This document shows positions 51,716-61,227 of a stretch of 64,000 nt of DNA, one piece after another. Origin of the DNA: SLRI01 sp964576715 (GTDB taxonomy: Bacteria > Pseudomonadota > Alphaproteobacteria > Geminicoccales > Geminicoccaceae); the NCBI GenBank assembly GCA_964576715.1, contig CAZNWE010000004.1:1-64000 (forward strand). The letters are read 5' to 3'. The translations under genes and the position numbers were made by a program. Below the pieces are notes generated by a model. That model did no database searches and was not told the origin of the DNA. It saw only the letters and a list, made by a program, of their open reading frames with translations. The number at the start of each line of letters is the position of its first letter. The stretch's first letter is position 1.

Positions 51716-52417
51716 ATGGGTGTGTCGGACTCGATGTGCGGTCGCGTAGTCACCAAAGCGCTCGTTGCTGGGGTTTTGCTTGCCGGGCTCGGTGCCGGCA
51801 CGGCCACCGCCATGAATTTGGTGGCTGGCGGCTATGGCGTGGACGTCGAGCGCTACACACCGCCGGCGTCGCTGTCGATGCGCAGCATGGATTTCAGTTC
51901 CAGCGCCGGCGCGGGGTCGGCCGGCCTCACCTTCGATTTCACGCCGCGCAATAGCGGTTCGCTGTTCAATCAGCGGCACGGCGAGGCGGAACGTCCGTTG
52001 TCGCTTTCCTTCGGTGTGCAGGAAGGTTTCGGCGATGAATTGCGTCTCGACACCATCGGGCTCGGCGCCGAGACGGAAGCCAACAGTGGCGCGCGGGCGT
52101 CACTCGAGGGCTTGGCCGTCGGCGGTGCGTTGCAGTTGCGCGATTGGCAGGTCAACGGCAGCTTGGGCCGTACCAACCTGCTTGGCCGCGAGGCCGATGT
52201 GTTCGCCGCGGGATTGGGCTACGGTCGGCTCAATGCGCGGCTTGTCTATGGCTCCGTTCCGGAGACAACGACGGATGGGCCAGGCGATGTGTTGATGCTG
52301 AGCACCGATCTTGCCGCCTGGTCGTGGCTGACGCTGCAAGGCGACATCGCGGTAAGCGATACGCTCACCGACGAGCCTCTGACGGTGGGACGGATCGGGC
52401 TGCGCCTCAAGTTTTAG
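51716..52417 (+). CDS. Small outer-membrane-like protein with signal peptide
   Basis: 233 residues from ATG 51716 (ATG 51734 also possible). The N-terminus is a signal peptide (MCGRVVTKALVAGVLLAGLG region, cut near TATA). The mature part has beta-strand patterns such as LSLSFGVQEGFGDELRLDTI, LQLRDWQVNGSLGRTNLLGR and WLTLQGDIAVSDTLTD, and ends RIGLRLKF with a terminal Phe. This suggests a small beta-barrel in the outer membrane. I do not recognise a named family. Another 200 bases upstream separate it from the porin. Confidence 0.6.
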   Translation: MGVSDSMCGRVVTKALVAGVLLAGLGAGTATAMNLVAGGYGVDVERYTPPASLSMRSMDFSSSAGAGSAGLTFDFTPRNSGSLFNQRHGEAERPLSLSFGVQEGFGDELRLDTIGLGAETEANSGARASLEGLAVGGALQLRDWQVNGSLGRTNLLGREADVFAAGLGYGRLNARLVYGSVPETTTDGPGDVLMLSTDLAAWSWLTLQGDIAVSDTLTDEPLTVGRIGLRLKF

Positions 52418-52543
52418 ATTTGGTGAGGGCCGGCAAGGGTAGCCGCTCCGGGGGCGCCGCCGCCGGCCCTACGCCATCGAGCGCTGGCATTGGCTGCGAA
52501 CCGTGCTAAGAGAGGGCCACCGTGGGGCTTTGCCCCGGACGCG

Positions 52544-53122
52544 ATGGCAACGCGGCAGTCGATGACCCACTTTTTTTCCGGTTTCAGAAGCCTGGTGATC
52601 GTGGCAGGCGCCATGGTCGTCCTTACCACATGCCAGAGCGTGCCGGTCGAACCGGCGCCGCAGCCGATGGGCGGGACAGCCCGCGACCAGGCGGAGCGCG
52701 AGCGCTTCGGTACGGTCTGGGGCGGTGATGGCATCACGCTCTTTTCGCTCGGCCGTTCGCGTCCGCAGGACCAGGACGGCGGCATCGGCGGCGGCATCGG
52801 TGTCAACGCCTTCCTCTGGCAGGCGACGTTGGACACCATCGACTTCATCCCGCTCGCTTCTGCCGACCCGTTCGGCGGGCTGATCATCACCGACTGGTTC
52901 CAGTCCGTCGACGCACCCGGCGAACGGCTCAAGGTGACCATCCAGATCCGTGACGCGGCGCTGAGGGCCGACGCCGTGCGTGTCTCGGTCTTTCGCCAGC
53001 TCCGCGACGAGGCAGGTGACTGGCTCGACGCCCCTGTCGAAGAGGCCACCGCGCGCGCGATCGAGGATCATATCTTGACCCGGGCGCGCGAACTGCGCAT
53101 CGCCTCGGCGGCCGCGGGCTAG
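52544..53122 (+). CDS. DUF3576 family lipoprotein
   Basis: About 192 residues from ATG 52544; ATG 52562 is the alternative. A lipobox lies in VVLTTCQSVP, so the Cys would be lipidated. The mature part carries GGDGITLFSLGRSRPQ, VNAFLWQATLDTIDFIPL and TIQIRDAALRADAVRVSVFR, the core of DUF3576. In Alphaproteobacteria this gene is commonly next to leuS, as here (47 bases). Function is unknown; it may sit in the outer membrane with LptE-type partners. Confidence 0.82.
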   Translation: MATRQSMTHFFSGFRSLVIVAGAMVVLTTCQSVPVEPAPQPMGGTARDQAERERFGTVWGGDGITLFSLGRSRPQDQDGGIGGGIGVNAFLWQATLDTIDFIPLASADPFGGLIITDWFQSVDAPGERLKVTIQIRDAALRADAVRVSVFRQLRDEAGDWLDAPVEEATARAIEDHILTRARELRIASAAAG

Positions 53123-53168
53123 CCGCGGCAGGCGCTTCGGGCACTCGCTCACCTCGCAAGGCTCTTGA

Positions 53169-55727
53169 ATGTCGCGCTATCCGTTTCGTGCCACCGAGCA
53201 AAAGTGGCGGCAGATCTGGGACGAGCGTCGCTCGTTCCAGGTAACGGTCGATCACAGCAAGCCAAAGTATTATGTGCTCGAGATGTTCCCTTATCCCTCG
53301 GGACGCATCCACATGGGCCACGTCCGCAATTATACCATGGGCGACGTGGTGGCGCGGACCAAGCGGGCCCAGGGCTTCAACGTCCTCCATCCCATGGGCT
53401 GGGACGCCTTCGGCCTGCCGGCCGAGAACGCCGCAATGCAGAAGGGCGTGCATCCCGGTGTCTGGACCTATTCGAACATCGCCGAGATGCGCAGCCAGTT
53501 CAGGCAGATGGGTCTCGCCCTCGACTGGTCACGCGAACTCGCCACCTGCGACGTCGACTATTACCGGCACGAGCAGGCGATGTTCCTCGACATGCTCGAG
53601 AAGGGTCTCGTCTACCGCAAGGAGAGCTGGGTCAACTGGGACCCGGTCGACCAGACCGTGCTCGCCAACGAGCAGGTGATCGACGGCAAGGGCTGGCGGT
53701 CGGGTGCCGAGGTCGAGCGGCGCAAGCTGAACCAGTGGTTTTTCAAGATCACCGCCTTCGCCGAGGAGCTGCTCGCCGCGATCGACGGGCTCGAGCGCTG
53801 GCCGGAGAAGGTCCGGCTGATGCAGGCCAACTGGATCGGCCGCTCGGAAGGGGCGCTCATCCACTTTCCGCTGGTCGGCCGGGACGACGAGCTGCAGGTG
53901 TTCACGACGCGCCCCGACACGCTCTGGGGGGCGTCCTTCATGGCGATCGCCCCTGATCACCCGCTGGCCCAGGCGCTCGCCCGTGACAACCCGGAGCTCG
54001 CCGCCTTCGTCGAGGCATGCCTCAAGGTCGGCACCTCGGAAGAGGTGCTCGAGCGGGCCGAGAAACAGGGCTTCGACACCGGGCTCCGCTGCCGGCATCC
54101 ATTGGGCGCCACCCCGGACCTGCCGGTCTACGTCGCCAATTTCGTGCTGATGGGCTACGGCACCGGGGCGATCTTCGGTTGCCCCGCGCACGACCAGCGC
54201 GACCTCGACTTCGCCCGCAAGTACGGCCTGCCGGTCGCACCTGTCGTGCTGCCGCCGGATGCCGACCCCGCCGGCTTCAGCATCGGCACCGAGGCCTATA
54301 CCGGCGACGGGGTGATCTTCAATTCGGACTTTCTCGACGGGCTCGCGGTGCCCGAGGCCAAGGCGCGCATCATCGACCACCTCGAGACCCATGGCCTGGG
54401 TGAGCGGCAGGTGACGTGGCGGCTGCGCGACTGGGGCGTCTCGCGGCAGCGCTACTGGGGTTGCCCGATCCCGATCATCTACGCCGAGGACGGCGAGATC
54501 GTGCCGGTGGCCAAGGCGGATTTGCCCGTCCGCCTGCCCGACGATATCGACTTCGAGTGTCCCGGCAACCCGCTCGAGCGCCACCCCAGCTGGAAGCACG
54601 TTACGTTGCCTGACGGCCGCCAGGGTATCCGCGAGACCGACACCTTCGACACCTTCGTCGAGAGCTCATGGTACTTTGCCCGGTTCTGCTCGGCCGACTA
54701 CGACGACGGGCCGTTCGAGCGCGCCGCCGTCGACTACTGGCTGCCGGTGGACCAGTATATCGGCGGGGTCGAGCACGCGGTCCTGCATCTGCTCTACTCC
54801 CGCTTCTTCACCCGGGCGATGGCGGCCTGCGGCCATCTCGACCTCGACGAGCCGTTCGCCGGCCTGTTCACGCAGGGCATGGTGACGCATCAAACCTATC
54901 GCGACGCCGCCGGAAACTGGCTGCAGCCGGACGAAGTCCGCCGCAACGGGGAGGGCTGGACGACCCTGGACGGCCGGCCGGTGATCCCGGGCCGAGTCGA
55001 GAAGATGAGCAAGTCGAAGCGCAACACGGTCGATCCCACGACCATCATCGAGGCCTACGGTGCCGATACGGCACGCCTCTTCATGCTCTCCGACAGCCCG
55101 CCCGAGCGCGACCTCGAATGGACCGACGAGGGCATCGTCGGTGCCTGGCGCTACCTCAACCGGCTGTGGCGGCTCGTGGAGGAGCGCCGTGCCACGTTGT
55201 CGCCGGTGACTGCGATCGGCGACGCGCCGAAGCCCGGACCCGGCATCGCGCTCAAGCGCCTCATTCACCGCACCATCGCGGCGGTGACCGCGGAAATCGA
55301 TCGGCTCCATTTCAACAAGGTCGTGGCCCTCGTTCGCGAGCTTTCGAACGCCATCGAGGCATTCGAACCCTCCGACGCCGCCGACCGCGCCGTCCAGCGC
55401 GAGGCGATCGAAACCCTGGTGCAGCTGCTCGGGCCAATGCTGCCGCACCTCGCCGAAGAGCTTTGGCAGCGGCTCGGCCATGCCACCATCCTTGCCGACA
55501 GCACTTGGCCGGTAGCCGATCCGGCCTGGCTCGCCGCCGACAATGTTACCCTCGCTGTTCAGGTCAATGGCAAACGACGCGGCGAGATCGAGCTGCCGGC
55601 GGGTAGTGACGAGGCTACCGTGCGCGAGCGGGCGCTGGCCGACGAGGCGGTGATCCGCGCCATGGCGGGCAAGCCGGCTCGGCGGGTCATCGTCGTGCCC
55701 GACCGGATCGTGAATGTCGTCGTCTAG
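53169..55727 (+). CDS. leuS: Leucyl-tRNA synthetase
   Basis: 852 residues, the usual length. The class I signature is HMGH (about residues 48–51) in PYPSGRIHMGHVRNYTMGD, the CP1 editing domain includes TTRPDTLWGASFMAIAPDH, and the second signature is K612-MSKS-K in EKMSKSKRNTVDP. LEMFPYPSG and DWSRELATCD are also typical. It charges tRNA-Leu and edits mischarged amino acids. The lptE start lies 14 bases before its stop. Confidence 0.97.
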   Translation: MSRYPFRATEQKWRQIWDERRSFQVTVDHSKPKYYVLEMFPYPSGRIHMGHVRNYTMGDVVARTKRAQGFNVLHPMGWDAFGLPAENAAMQKGVHPGVWTYSNIAEMRSQFRQMGLALDWSRELATCDVDYYRHEQAMFLDMLEKGLVYRKESWVNWDPVDQTVLANEQVIDGKGWRSGAEVERRKLNQWFFKITAFAEELLAAIDGLERWPEKVRLMQANWIGRSEGALIHFPLVGRDDELQVFTTRPDTLWGASFMAIAPDHPLAQALARDNPELAAFVEACLKVGTSEEVLERAEKQGFDTGLRCRHPLGATPDLPVYVANFVLMGYGTGAIFGCPAHDQRDLDFARKYGLPVAPVVLPPDADPAGFSIGTEAYTGDGVIFNSDFLDGLAVPEAKARIIDHLETHGLGERQVTWRLRDWGVSRQRYWGCPIPIIYAEDGEIVPVAKADLPVRLPDDIDFECPGNPLERHPSWKHVTLPDGRQGIRETDTFDTFVESSWYFARFCSADYDDGPFERAAVDYWLPVDQYIGGVEHAVLHLLYSRFFTRAMAACGHLDLDEPFAGLFTQGMVTHQTYRDAAGNWLQPDEVRRNGEGWTTLDGRPVIPGRVEKMSKSKRNTVDPTTIIEAYGADTARLFMLSDSPPERDLEWTDEGIVGAWRYLNRLWRLVEERRATLSPVTAIGDAPKPGPGIALKRLIHRTIAAVTAEIDRLHFNKVVALVRELSNAIEAFEPSDAADRAVQREAIETLVQLLGPMLPHLAEELWQRLGHATILADSTWPVADPAWLAADNVTLAVQVNGKRRGEIELPAGSDEATVRERALADEAVIRAMAGKPARRVIVVPDRIVNVVV

Positions 55728-56310
55728 GGTCCTGCAGCCTGCGTTCGGCCGTCGCCGCTCGCTGTTGCTCGGGGCGGCATTGATCCTGCCCGCCGGCTCT
55801 GTCGGTTGCGGCTTTCGCCCGCTCTACGGCGGTGATCGGGGGGAAGTCGCGGCGACCGATCTTGCCGCCATCACGGTGAACGCGCCGCTCACCCGGCTCG
55901 GCCGGATCCTCGAGAACCAGTTGATCGACGACCTCAATCCAGCAGGGCTGACGGTCGCCAAGCGCTACCGTCTCGACCTGACGCTCGAGCGCAACCGAAA
56001 GGCGCTGGCAATCCAGCTCGACGACGCCGTCACCCGGTTCGACCTCACCCTCTCCGCCTTCTTCGCGCTGCTCCCGATCGACGGCCGCGAACCGGGCGGA
56101 GATGCGGCGGCGACCGCAGCGGCAGACGATGGCGCTGCACCGTCGCCACTCTACCGCTCCGCCGTGCGCCGGGTTGCCACCTACAACGTGATCCGCGAGC
56201 CCTTCGCCACGCTGATGGCCGAGCAGGATGCCGAGCGGCGGGCGGTGGTCGCGGTCAGCCGTGAGATCCGGACGCTGCTCACCATCCATTTCGAGAACAA
56301 CGAGGCGTGA
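55714..56310 (+). CDS. lptE: LPS assembly lipoprotein LptE
   Basis: 198 residues with a lipobox in AGSVGCGFRPLYGG (about residues 26–39), the standard start of alphaproteobacterial LptE. It overlaps leuS by 14 bases. The body contains LTRLGRILENQLIDDLNPAG and RYRLDLTLERNRKALAIQLD, then a Pro/Ala/Asp-rich insert and RRVATYNVIREPFATLMAEQDA. It plugs the LptD barrel in the outer membrane. The leuS–lptE–holA order is typical of Alphaproteobacteria. Confidence 0.9.
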   Translation: MSSSRVLQPAFGRRRSLLLGAALILPAGSVGCGFRPLYGGDRGEVAATDLAAITVNAPLTRLGRILENQLIDDLNPAGLTVAKRYRLDLTLERNRKALAIQLDDAVTRFDLTLSAFFALLPIDGREPGGDAAATAAADDGAAPSPLYRSAVRRVATYNVIREPFATLMAEQDAERRAVVAVSREIRTLLTIHFENNEA

Positions 56311-56320
56311 TGGTGGCTCC

Positions 56321-57361
56321 ATGAAGGTGACACCGCAGCGGGCCGACGCCTTCGTCAACAACCCGGATCCGGGGATCGGCCTCGTGCTCCTCTACGGCCC
56401 AGACCAGGGCCTCGTCGCCGATCGCAGGCGGCGACTAATCGCCGCACAACTCGACCAGCCGGACGATCCCTTTCGCCTCGCCGAACTCGCCGCCGACCGG
56501 GTGGCACAGGGCCCGGGTCTGCTGGTCGAGGAGGCCCAGGCCATGTCGCTCGTCGGCGGTCGCCGTCTGGTGCTCGTCCGCCAGGCGACCGATGCGCTGG
56601 CCAGGGCGGTCGAGTCGCTGCTGGCGATCGGTGGTCACGAGGCGCTGGTCATCATCGAGGCGGGCGAACTCGGCGTCGCCTCGGCGCTGCGGCGGGCCGC
56701 CGAGAGGGCCAGGCATGCCGCCGCCATCGCCTGCTATCGGGCCGACGGCCGCCAGCTCGAGGCCCAGCTGCGTGACCTGTTGCGGGCACAGCGGCTGACG
56801 ATCGAGCCGGAGGCCATGGCCTTCCTCGCCGCTCATGTCGGCGCCAATCGAGAGGTGACGCAGAACGAGGTGGCCAAGCTCGCCCTCTTCAAGGGTGACG
56901 AGCCCGGTGGCCGGGTGACGTTGGCCGATGTCGAAGCGGTGATCGGCAACAGCTCGGCGCTGAGCATCGATCGGCTGGTCTGGACCGGGCTCGTCGGCGG
57001 ACTTGCCGATGCCAGCCGTGCCCTGGAGCGGCTGCTCGGCGAAGGTCAGCCGCCGATCCGTCTGATTAAGGGGTTTGCGGCGACGTTCATGCGTCTGTTG
57101 CCGCTGAGTGCGAGAGTGGCGGAGGGCGAGGCGCCGGCGGCAGTGATCGATGGGCTGAAGCCGCCAGTCCATTTTAGCCAGAAAGACGCAATGCGCCGCG
57201 TCCTCGATACTTGGCCCGAAATGCGCCTCGAGGCCGGGTTGGCGCTCGCCATGGCTGCCGAGCGCGCCTGCAAGGCTACGCGTGCGCCCGACCGCCTGCT
57301 GGTCAATCGTCTTCTCCACGATTTGCGCCGCATTGGCGAAACCGACGATCGGCAAAGTTAG
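56321..57361 (+). CDS. holA: DNA polymerase III delta subunit
   Basis: 346 residues from ATG 56321; the open frame extends upstream but only because it overlaps lptE. Marks are VLLYGPDQGLVADRRRRLIA, LVEEAQAMSLVGGRRLVLVR, ALVIIEAGELGVASALRRAA and the C-terminal collar region SIDRLVWTGLVGGLADASRA. It opens the beta clamp in the replication complex. It follows lptE by 10 bases. Confidence 0.92.
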   Translation: MKVTPQRADAFVNNPDPGIGLVLLYGPDQGLVADRRRRLIAAQLDQPDDPFRLAELAADRVAQGPGLLVEEAQAMSLVGGRRLVLVRQATDALARAVESLLAIGGHEALVIIEAGELGVASALRRAAERARHAAAIACYRADGRQLEAQLRDLLRAQRLTIEPEAMAFLAAHVGANREVTQNEVAKLALFKGDEPGGRVTLADVEAVIGNSSALSIDRLVWTGLVGGLADASRALERLLGEGQPPIRLIKGFAATFMRLLPLSARVAEGEAPAAVIDGLKPPVHFSQKDAMRRVLDTWPEMRLEAGLALAMAAERACKATRAPDRLLVNRLLHDLRRIGETDDRQS

Positions 57362-57423
57362 CGGGTGGCCTGATCGGGCGGGCGCGCTAAACTCGGCTGC
57401 GTCACCGTCGCCCTGGAGGCCCG

Positions 57424-58422
57424 TTGCTCCGTTACGTCGTTCACCGCCTGTTCGTGATGATTCCCACGGTGATCGCCATCAGCGTGGCCACCTTCGTCAT
57501 TATCAACCTGCCGCCAGGCGACTTCCTCTCGGCCCAGATCGGCGAGCTGCAGGCGCAGGGTGAGGGGGTGCAGACCGAGCGGATTGAGTATCTGCGTGAG
57601 CTCTACGGCCTCGACCGCCCGCTCTGGGAGCGCTACTTCCATTGGGTCTGGGGTATGCTGCACGGCGATCTCGGGTGGTCCTTCGAGTACGACCGGCCGG
57701 TTACCGACGTGATCGGGGACAGGATTTTCCTCACCGTCGTGATATCGCTCGCCACCGTAATCTTCACCTGGATCGTCGCTTTTCCGATCGCGATCTACTC
57801 GGCTACCCACAAATACAGCTGGGGCGACCACGGCCTGACGCTCCTGGGCTTTCTCGGCCTCGCCACGCCCAATTTTCTGTTGGCGCTGGTCATGCTCTAT
57901 TTCGCGAATGTCTGGTTCGGCACGACCATTGGCGGACTGATGGAGCCGCAATACCTCGACCAGCCGATGAGCTGGGGCAAGTTCGTCTCGGTGCTGCAGC
58001 ATTTATGGATCCCGGTCATCATCATCGGCACCAGCGGCACCGCCGCGATGATTCGACGACTGAGGGCCAACCTCCTGGACGAGCTGCAAAAGCCCTACTA
58101 CGTCACCGCCAAGGCGAAGGGCCTGCCGCCCGGCAAGGCGCTGGTCAAGTATCCCTTGCGGATGTCCTTGAACCCGTTCATCGCCGATATCGGCAATTTA
58201 TTGCCCGACCTGATCTCGGGTTCGGCCCTGGTCGCCGTGGTGCTGAGCCTGCCGACCACGGGTCCAGTTCTGGTCCGTGCCTTACAGAGCCAGGACATGT
58301 ACCTCGCCGGCAGCTTCCTGATGCTCGAATCATTCCTGGTCGTGATCGGTGTGCTGATCTCCGACCTCCTGCTCGCCTGGCTCGATCCCCGCATCCGCTT
58401 CGGCGGCGGGCAGACCCGCTGA
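57424..58422 (+). CDS. Peptide-type ABC transporter permease (DppB/OppB family)
   Basis: 332 residues from TTG 57424, with GGAGG just upstream. The N-terminus LRYVVHRLFVMIPTVIAIS and the loop PLRMSLNPFIADIGNLLPDL with SGSALVAVVLSLPTTGPVLV are standard for DppB-like subunits. It overlaps the second permease by one base (TGATG). Downstream there is no binding protein or ATPase gene, so the pair is an orphan or the rest of the system lies elsewhere. Confidence 0.9.
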   Translation: MLRYVVHRLFVMIPTVIAISVATFVIINLPPGDFLSAQIGELQAQGEGVQTERIEYLRELYGLDRPLWERYFHWVWGMLHGDLGWSFEYDRPVTDVIGDRIFLTVVISLATVIFTWIVAFPIAIYSATHKYSWGDHGLTLLGFLGLATPNFLLALVMLYFANVWFGTTIGGLMEPQYLDQPMSWGKFVSVLQHLWIPVIIIGTSGTAAMIRRLRANLLDELQKPYYVTAKAKGLPPGKALVKYPLRMSLNPFIADIGNLLPDLISGSALVAVVLSLPTTGPVLVRALQSQDMYLAGSFLMLESFLVVIGVLISDLLLAWLDPRIRFGGGQTR

Positions 58423-59645
58423 TGGCGACCCGCTCCCAACCGCCGGAAGATCCCGCGGACAACCGGCATCATCCGCCGCCGAACACGACCGAGGCCCCAC
58501 CACCGCCGCACTGGGTCGATCCCGAGCCCTTTCAGGTCTACCGTGAGCCACCGCTCACACCTGAGCAGGAGCGGTTCTACACGGCCTCGCAATGGCAGCT
58601 GATGTGGTGGCGGTTCAAGCGCCACAAGCTGGCGCTGACCTCGCTCTGGTTCCTCGTCTTCTGTTACGTCGTAGTCGTCTTCGCCGAACTGATAGCGCCC
58701 TACAACCCGCACAGCCGCGACCCACAACACATCTACGCACCACCGCAACGCATCCACCTGTTCCATGACGGCCGCTTCGTCGGCCCGTTCGTCTATGGCT
58801 ACCGGATGGAACTCGACATGGCGACGCTGCGCCGGGTCTACACGGCCGACGCCGAGCGGGTGCAGCCGCTGCGCTTCTTCTGCCGCGGCGATGGCTACTC
58901 GTTCTGGGGTCAGGTCGTCTTCGATTTCCATCTGGTCTGCCCGGCCGAGGGTGGCACGTCGTTTTTCTGGGGCACCGACCGGCTCGGCCGTGATCTCTTC
59001 TCGCGCATCCTCTATGGCGCGCGGGTCTCCCTGACGGTGGGCCTCGTTGGCATCGCCATCAGCTTCGTGATGGGCCTCGTCCTGGGTGGTATCTCTGGCT
59101 ACTATGGCGGCTGGATCGACAGTGTCGTGCAGCGGCTGATCGAAGTCATCCGCAGCTTCCCGATGATCCCGTTGTGGCTGGCTCTATCTGCCGCACTGCC
59201 GCCGACCTGGCCGCCGCTCTGGGTCTATTTCGGGATCACGCTGATCCTCGGCCTTGTCGACTGGACCGGTCTCGCCCGGGCAGTCCGCTCGAAGATCCTG
59301 GCACTTCGCGAGGAGGAGTTCGCCCAGGCCGCGAGGCTGATGGGCGCAAAGCCGCCGCGCATCGTCGGCCGCCATCTGATCCCCTCGTTCATGAGCCACC
59401 TTATCGCCTCAGCGACCCTCTCGATCCCCGGCATGATCCTGGGCGAGACCGCTCTCTCCTTCCTCGGCCTCGGTGTCCGCGCGCCGATGGTGAGCTGGGG
59501 CGTGCTGCTCAACGACGCGCAGAACGTCAACGTCGTGGCTCTCTATCCCTGGCTGATGCTGCCGGTAGTCCCCGTTATTCTCGTCGTTCTGGCTTTCAAT
59601 TTTTTGGGCGACGGCCTCCGCGACGCCGCCGATCCCTACACTTGA
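58422..59645 (+). CDS. Peptide-type ABC transporter permease (DppC/OppC family) with insertion
   Basis: 407 residues, about 100 more than usual. It starts with a Pro/His-rich cytosolic segment, then WWRFKRHKLALTSLWFLVF (first helix), a long periplasmic insert with DLMAT... aromatic and Cys residues (LRFFCRGDGYSFWGQVVFDF), and the typical FFWGTDRLGRDLFSRILYGA. The EAA-type loop is EEFAQAARLMGAKPPRIVGR. This extended form occurs in a subgroup of DppC-like permeases. It couples to the TTG-start permease before it. Confidence 0.9.
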   Translation: MATRSQPPEDPADNRHHPPPNTTEAPPPPHWVDPEPFQVYREPPLTPEQERFYTASQWQLMWWRFKRHKLALTSLWFLVFCYVVVVFAELIAPYNPHSRDPQHIYAPPQRIHLFHDGRFVGPFVYGYRMELDMATLRRVYTADAERVQPLRFFCRGDGYSFWGQVVFDFHLVCPAEGGTSFFWGTDRLGRDLFSRILYGARVSLTVGLVGIAISFVMGLVLGGISGYYGGWIDSVVQRLIEVIRSFPMIPLWLALSAALPPTWPPLWVYFGITLILGLVDWTGLARAVRSKILALREEEFAQAARLMGAKPPRIVGRHLIPSFMSHLIASATLSIPGMILGETALSFLGLGVRAPMVSWGVLLNDAQNVNVVALYPWLMLPVVPVILVVLAFNFLGDGLRDAADPYT

Positions 59646-60129
59646 CGTGCCAGCCACTTGCGTTCGGCGATGGCGTTCAAACACCGTCGGCGGGCGCGCA
59701 ATGCGGCGATCGCTGATTGTTCGCTCCGCAGCGAGCTTGGCGGTGCTTCCGAGGCCATCGCGCGCATGCCGCATTGCACGGCAACGGGATGCGAGATCAT
59801 CGTCATGCGGTCGTCAGCCGGCGGCAGGGCCTTGTCGGCCGCCCGCGGTTCTCGCCTGATGGCCAGCCCTGAACTGCACTCCATTTCTGAGACACGAAAT
59901 TAGACACAGTCGGTGGCGAGTGACCCAGCTGCTGACCACTGTGCAGCCGGCAGCTGGGTCACTCGCCTCGAACAGACCGGCACCTCGCCACCGACGGCAA
60001 CGACGCGCCGGCCGCGGTGAAGACTGCGCCGCCGCCGGTCGGAAAAAGCTTGGGACGCCAACGAGCGGAGACCGGCTGGTCGATGTACCATTCGCTGTCG
60101 CGACCGCGCGAAAACAAATAGCTCCGCCG
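59646..60129. other. Gene-free region with nested inverted repeats
   Basis: About 480 bases lie between the orphan permeases and the convergent gene at 60130. Short open frames occur on both strands without domains or ribosome sites. The right half holds an unusual nested inverted repeat (59909–59995, listed separately). I see no tRNA, transposase or terminator with confidence. Confidence 0.4.
59909..59995. repeat. Nested, mutually exclusive inverted repeats
   Basis: GGCGAGTGACCCAGCTGC (59915–59932) has a perfect 18-base complement at 59950–59967. GTCGGTGGCGAG (59909–59920) has a perfect 12-base complement at 59984–59995. The two left arms share GGCGAG, so only one of the stems can form fully at a time. 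This could be a two-state RNA structure, a protein site, or the end of a lost mobile element. Confidence 0.7.
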
Positions 60130-61227
60130 TCAGGGCGACGGCACGTAGATCTCTATCGTTCCGTTTGCCGGCAGCGGGCGAACATAGCTGAAATCCTGGA
60201 TCACCCAGCTGCCATTGCGGGGCGGCTCCAGGTATTCTGCCAGGCTGCGAGCGGCTGCGGCGTCTTGCTCATAAAAGTACCGAATGCGTGGTGCGGCGAT
60301 CTCGAAGCCGACCTCGCGCAGCACTACCATCGGCAAGACACCGGTCTGCGACAGGGCGGCATAGAGTTCGCCGGCTTCTTTCGCCGGTTGCCCGCCGTTC
60401 GGGTAGAGGATGAAGAGGCGCAGCGTATTGCCGCTCAACGCAAGACCGGACGCTGGCGGTATCGTTTCTCGGGTGGATTCCGGGAGCGGTGGGCTCGCTG
60501 CCACGACTGCCGGGGGCTCCGCAGTAGTCGCCGGCACGGTCGTTTCGCCGGCTCCGGCTGCTGCCGTTCCGCGCTCAGCGCGACGGCGCGGCTCGAACGC
60601 CTCGAGTTGCATACCGTCGGGCACCGTGTCTATCGGCGGCGGCGGCACCGGCCGGGAGGCTTCCTGGGAGGGAAGCTGAACGTTGCTCTCCGGACCGAAC
60701 GCGAAACGCCATGTTGCGGCGACAACCAGCAGCAAAACCATCAGGGATGCGAGGACGATCCACCCGCGCGGCCGCTTGCCGCGGCGCTGCGGTTCCGGGG
60801 GAAAGTCGGTCGTGTTCTTGACCGCCAACGGCCGAGGCTTGCGACCGCTCGCTGCCTTTCCTCGCGTGCTGCCGGCGTCGTCCATTATGCTGGGCGCCGG
60901 CACCACCGGCGGCAATGAGTCGAGCACTGCTCGGCGTACCGTCCTTTCGAGGGCCTGCCGCGCGACCTCACGCTGGCTCTGGGTGGCCGCGCCGATGGCG
61001 CTGGTGACCAACTGATTCTGGTTGCGCATGATCGCCGTCACAAGGCGTTCGGCGGCGAACCGATCGGCGAGCGCCGGCTCAGCGATCGCCAAGAGTTCGG
61101 CCGCGAGTGAGGTCGCCGCCACGTCCTGGCCGGGCCCCATGGGCCGAACGGTGGCGGTCTGCACCGCGTCCGTTGACGGTGTCCAGACAGGCCGCTCGGC
61201 CCGCCGCTCGCCCGATGTGTCAGTCAC
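60130..61227 (-). CDS. Membrane-anchored protein of unknown function
   Basis: 365 residues: a helical N-terminal half (residues 1–120) with many Ala and Thr, a basic stretch (RRGKRPRGW), one membrane helix (about 155–172, IVLASLMVLLLVVAATW), a Pro/Ala-rich linker, and a C-terminal globular domain with LRLFILYPNGGQPAKEAGEL, GFEIAAPRIRYFYEQDAAAA and SWVIQDFSYVRP. The last resembles LytR_C- or SPOR-like domains only loosely. Topology puts that domain outside the membrane. No close neighbour suggests a role. Confidence 0.6.
   Translation of the reverse strand: MTDTSGERRAERPVWTPSTDAVQTATVRPMGPGQDVAATSLAAELLAIAEPALADRFAAERLVTAIMRNQNQLVTSAIGAATQSQREVARQALERTVRRAVLDSLPPVVPAPSIMDDAGSTRGKAASGRKPRPLAVKNTTDFPPEPQRRGKRPRGWIVLASLMVLLLVVAATWRFAFGPESNVQLPSQEASRPVPPPPIDTVPDGMQLEAFEPRRRAERGTAAAGAGETTVPATTAEPPAVVAASPPLPESTRETIPPASGLALSGNTLRLFILYPNGGQPAKEAGELYAALSQTGVLPMVVLREVGFEIAAPRIRYFYEQDAAAARSLAEYLEPPRNGSWVIQDFSYVRPLPANGTIEIYVPSP

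Noticed and set aside
59658..59903. An 81-codon open frame after the orphan permeases
   Set aside because: No ribosome site, no domain, and frames on both strands are open here; not enough to call a gene.
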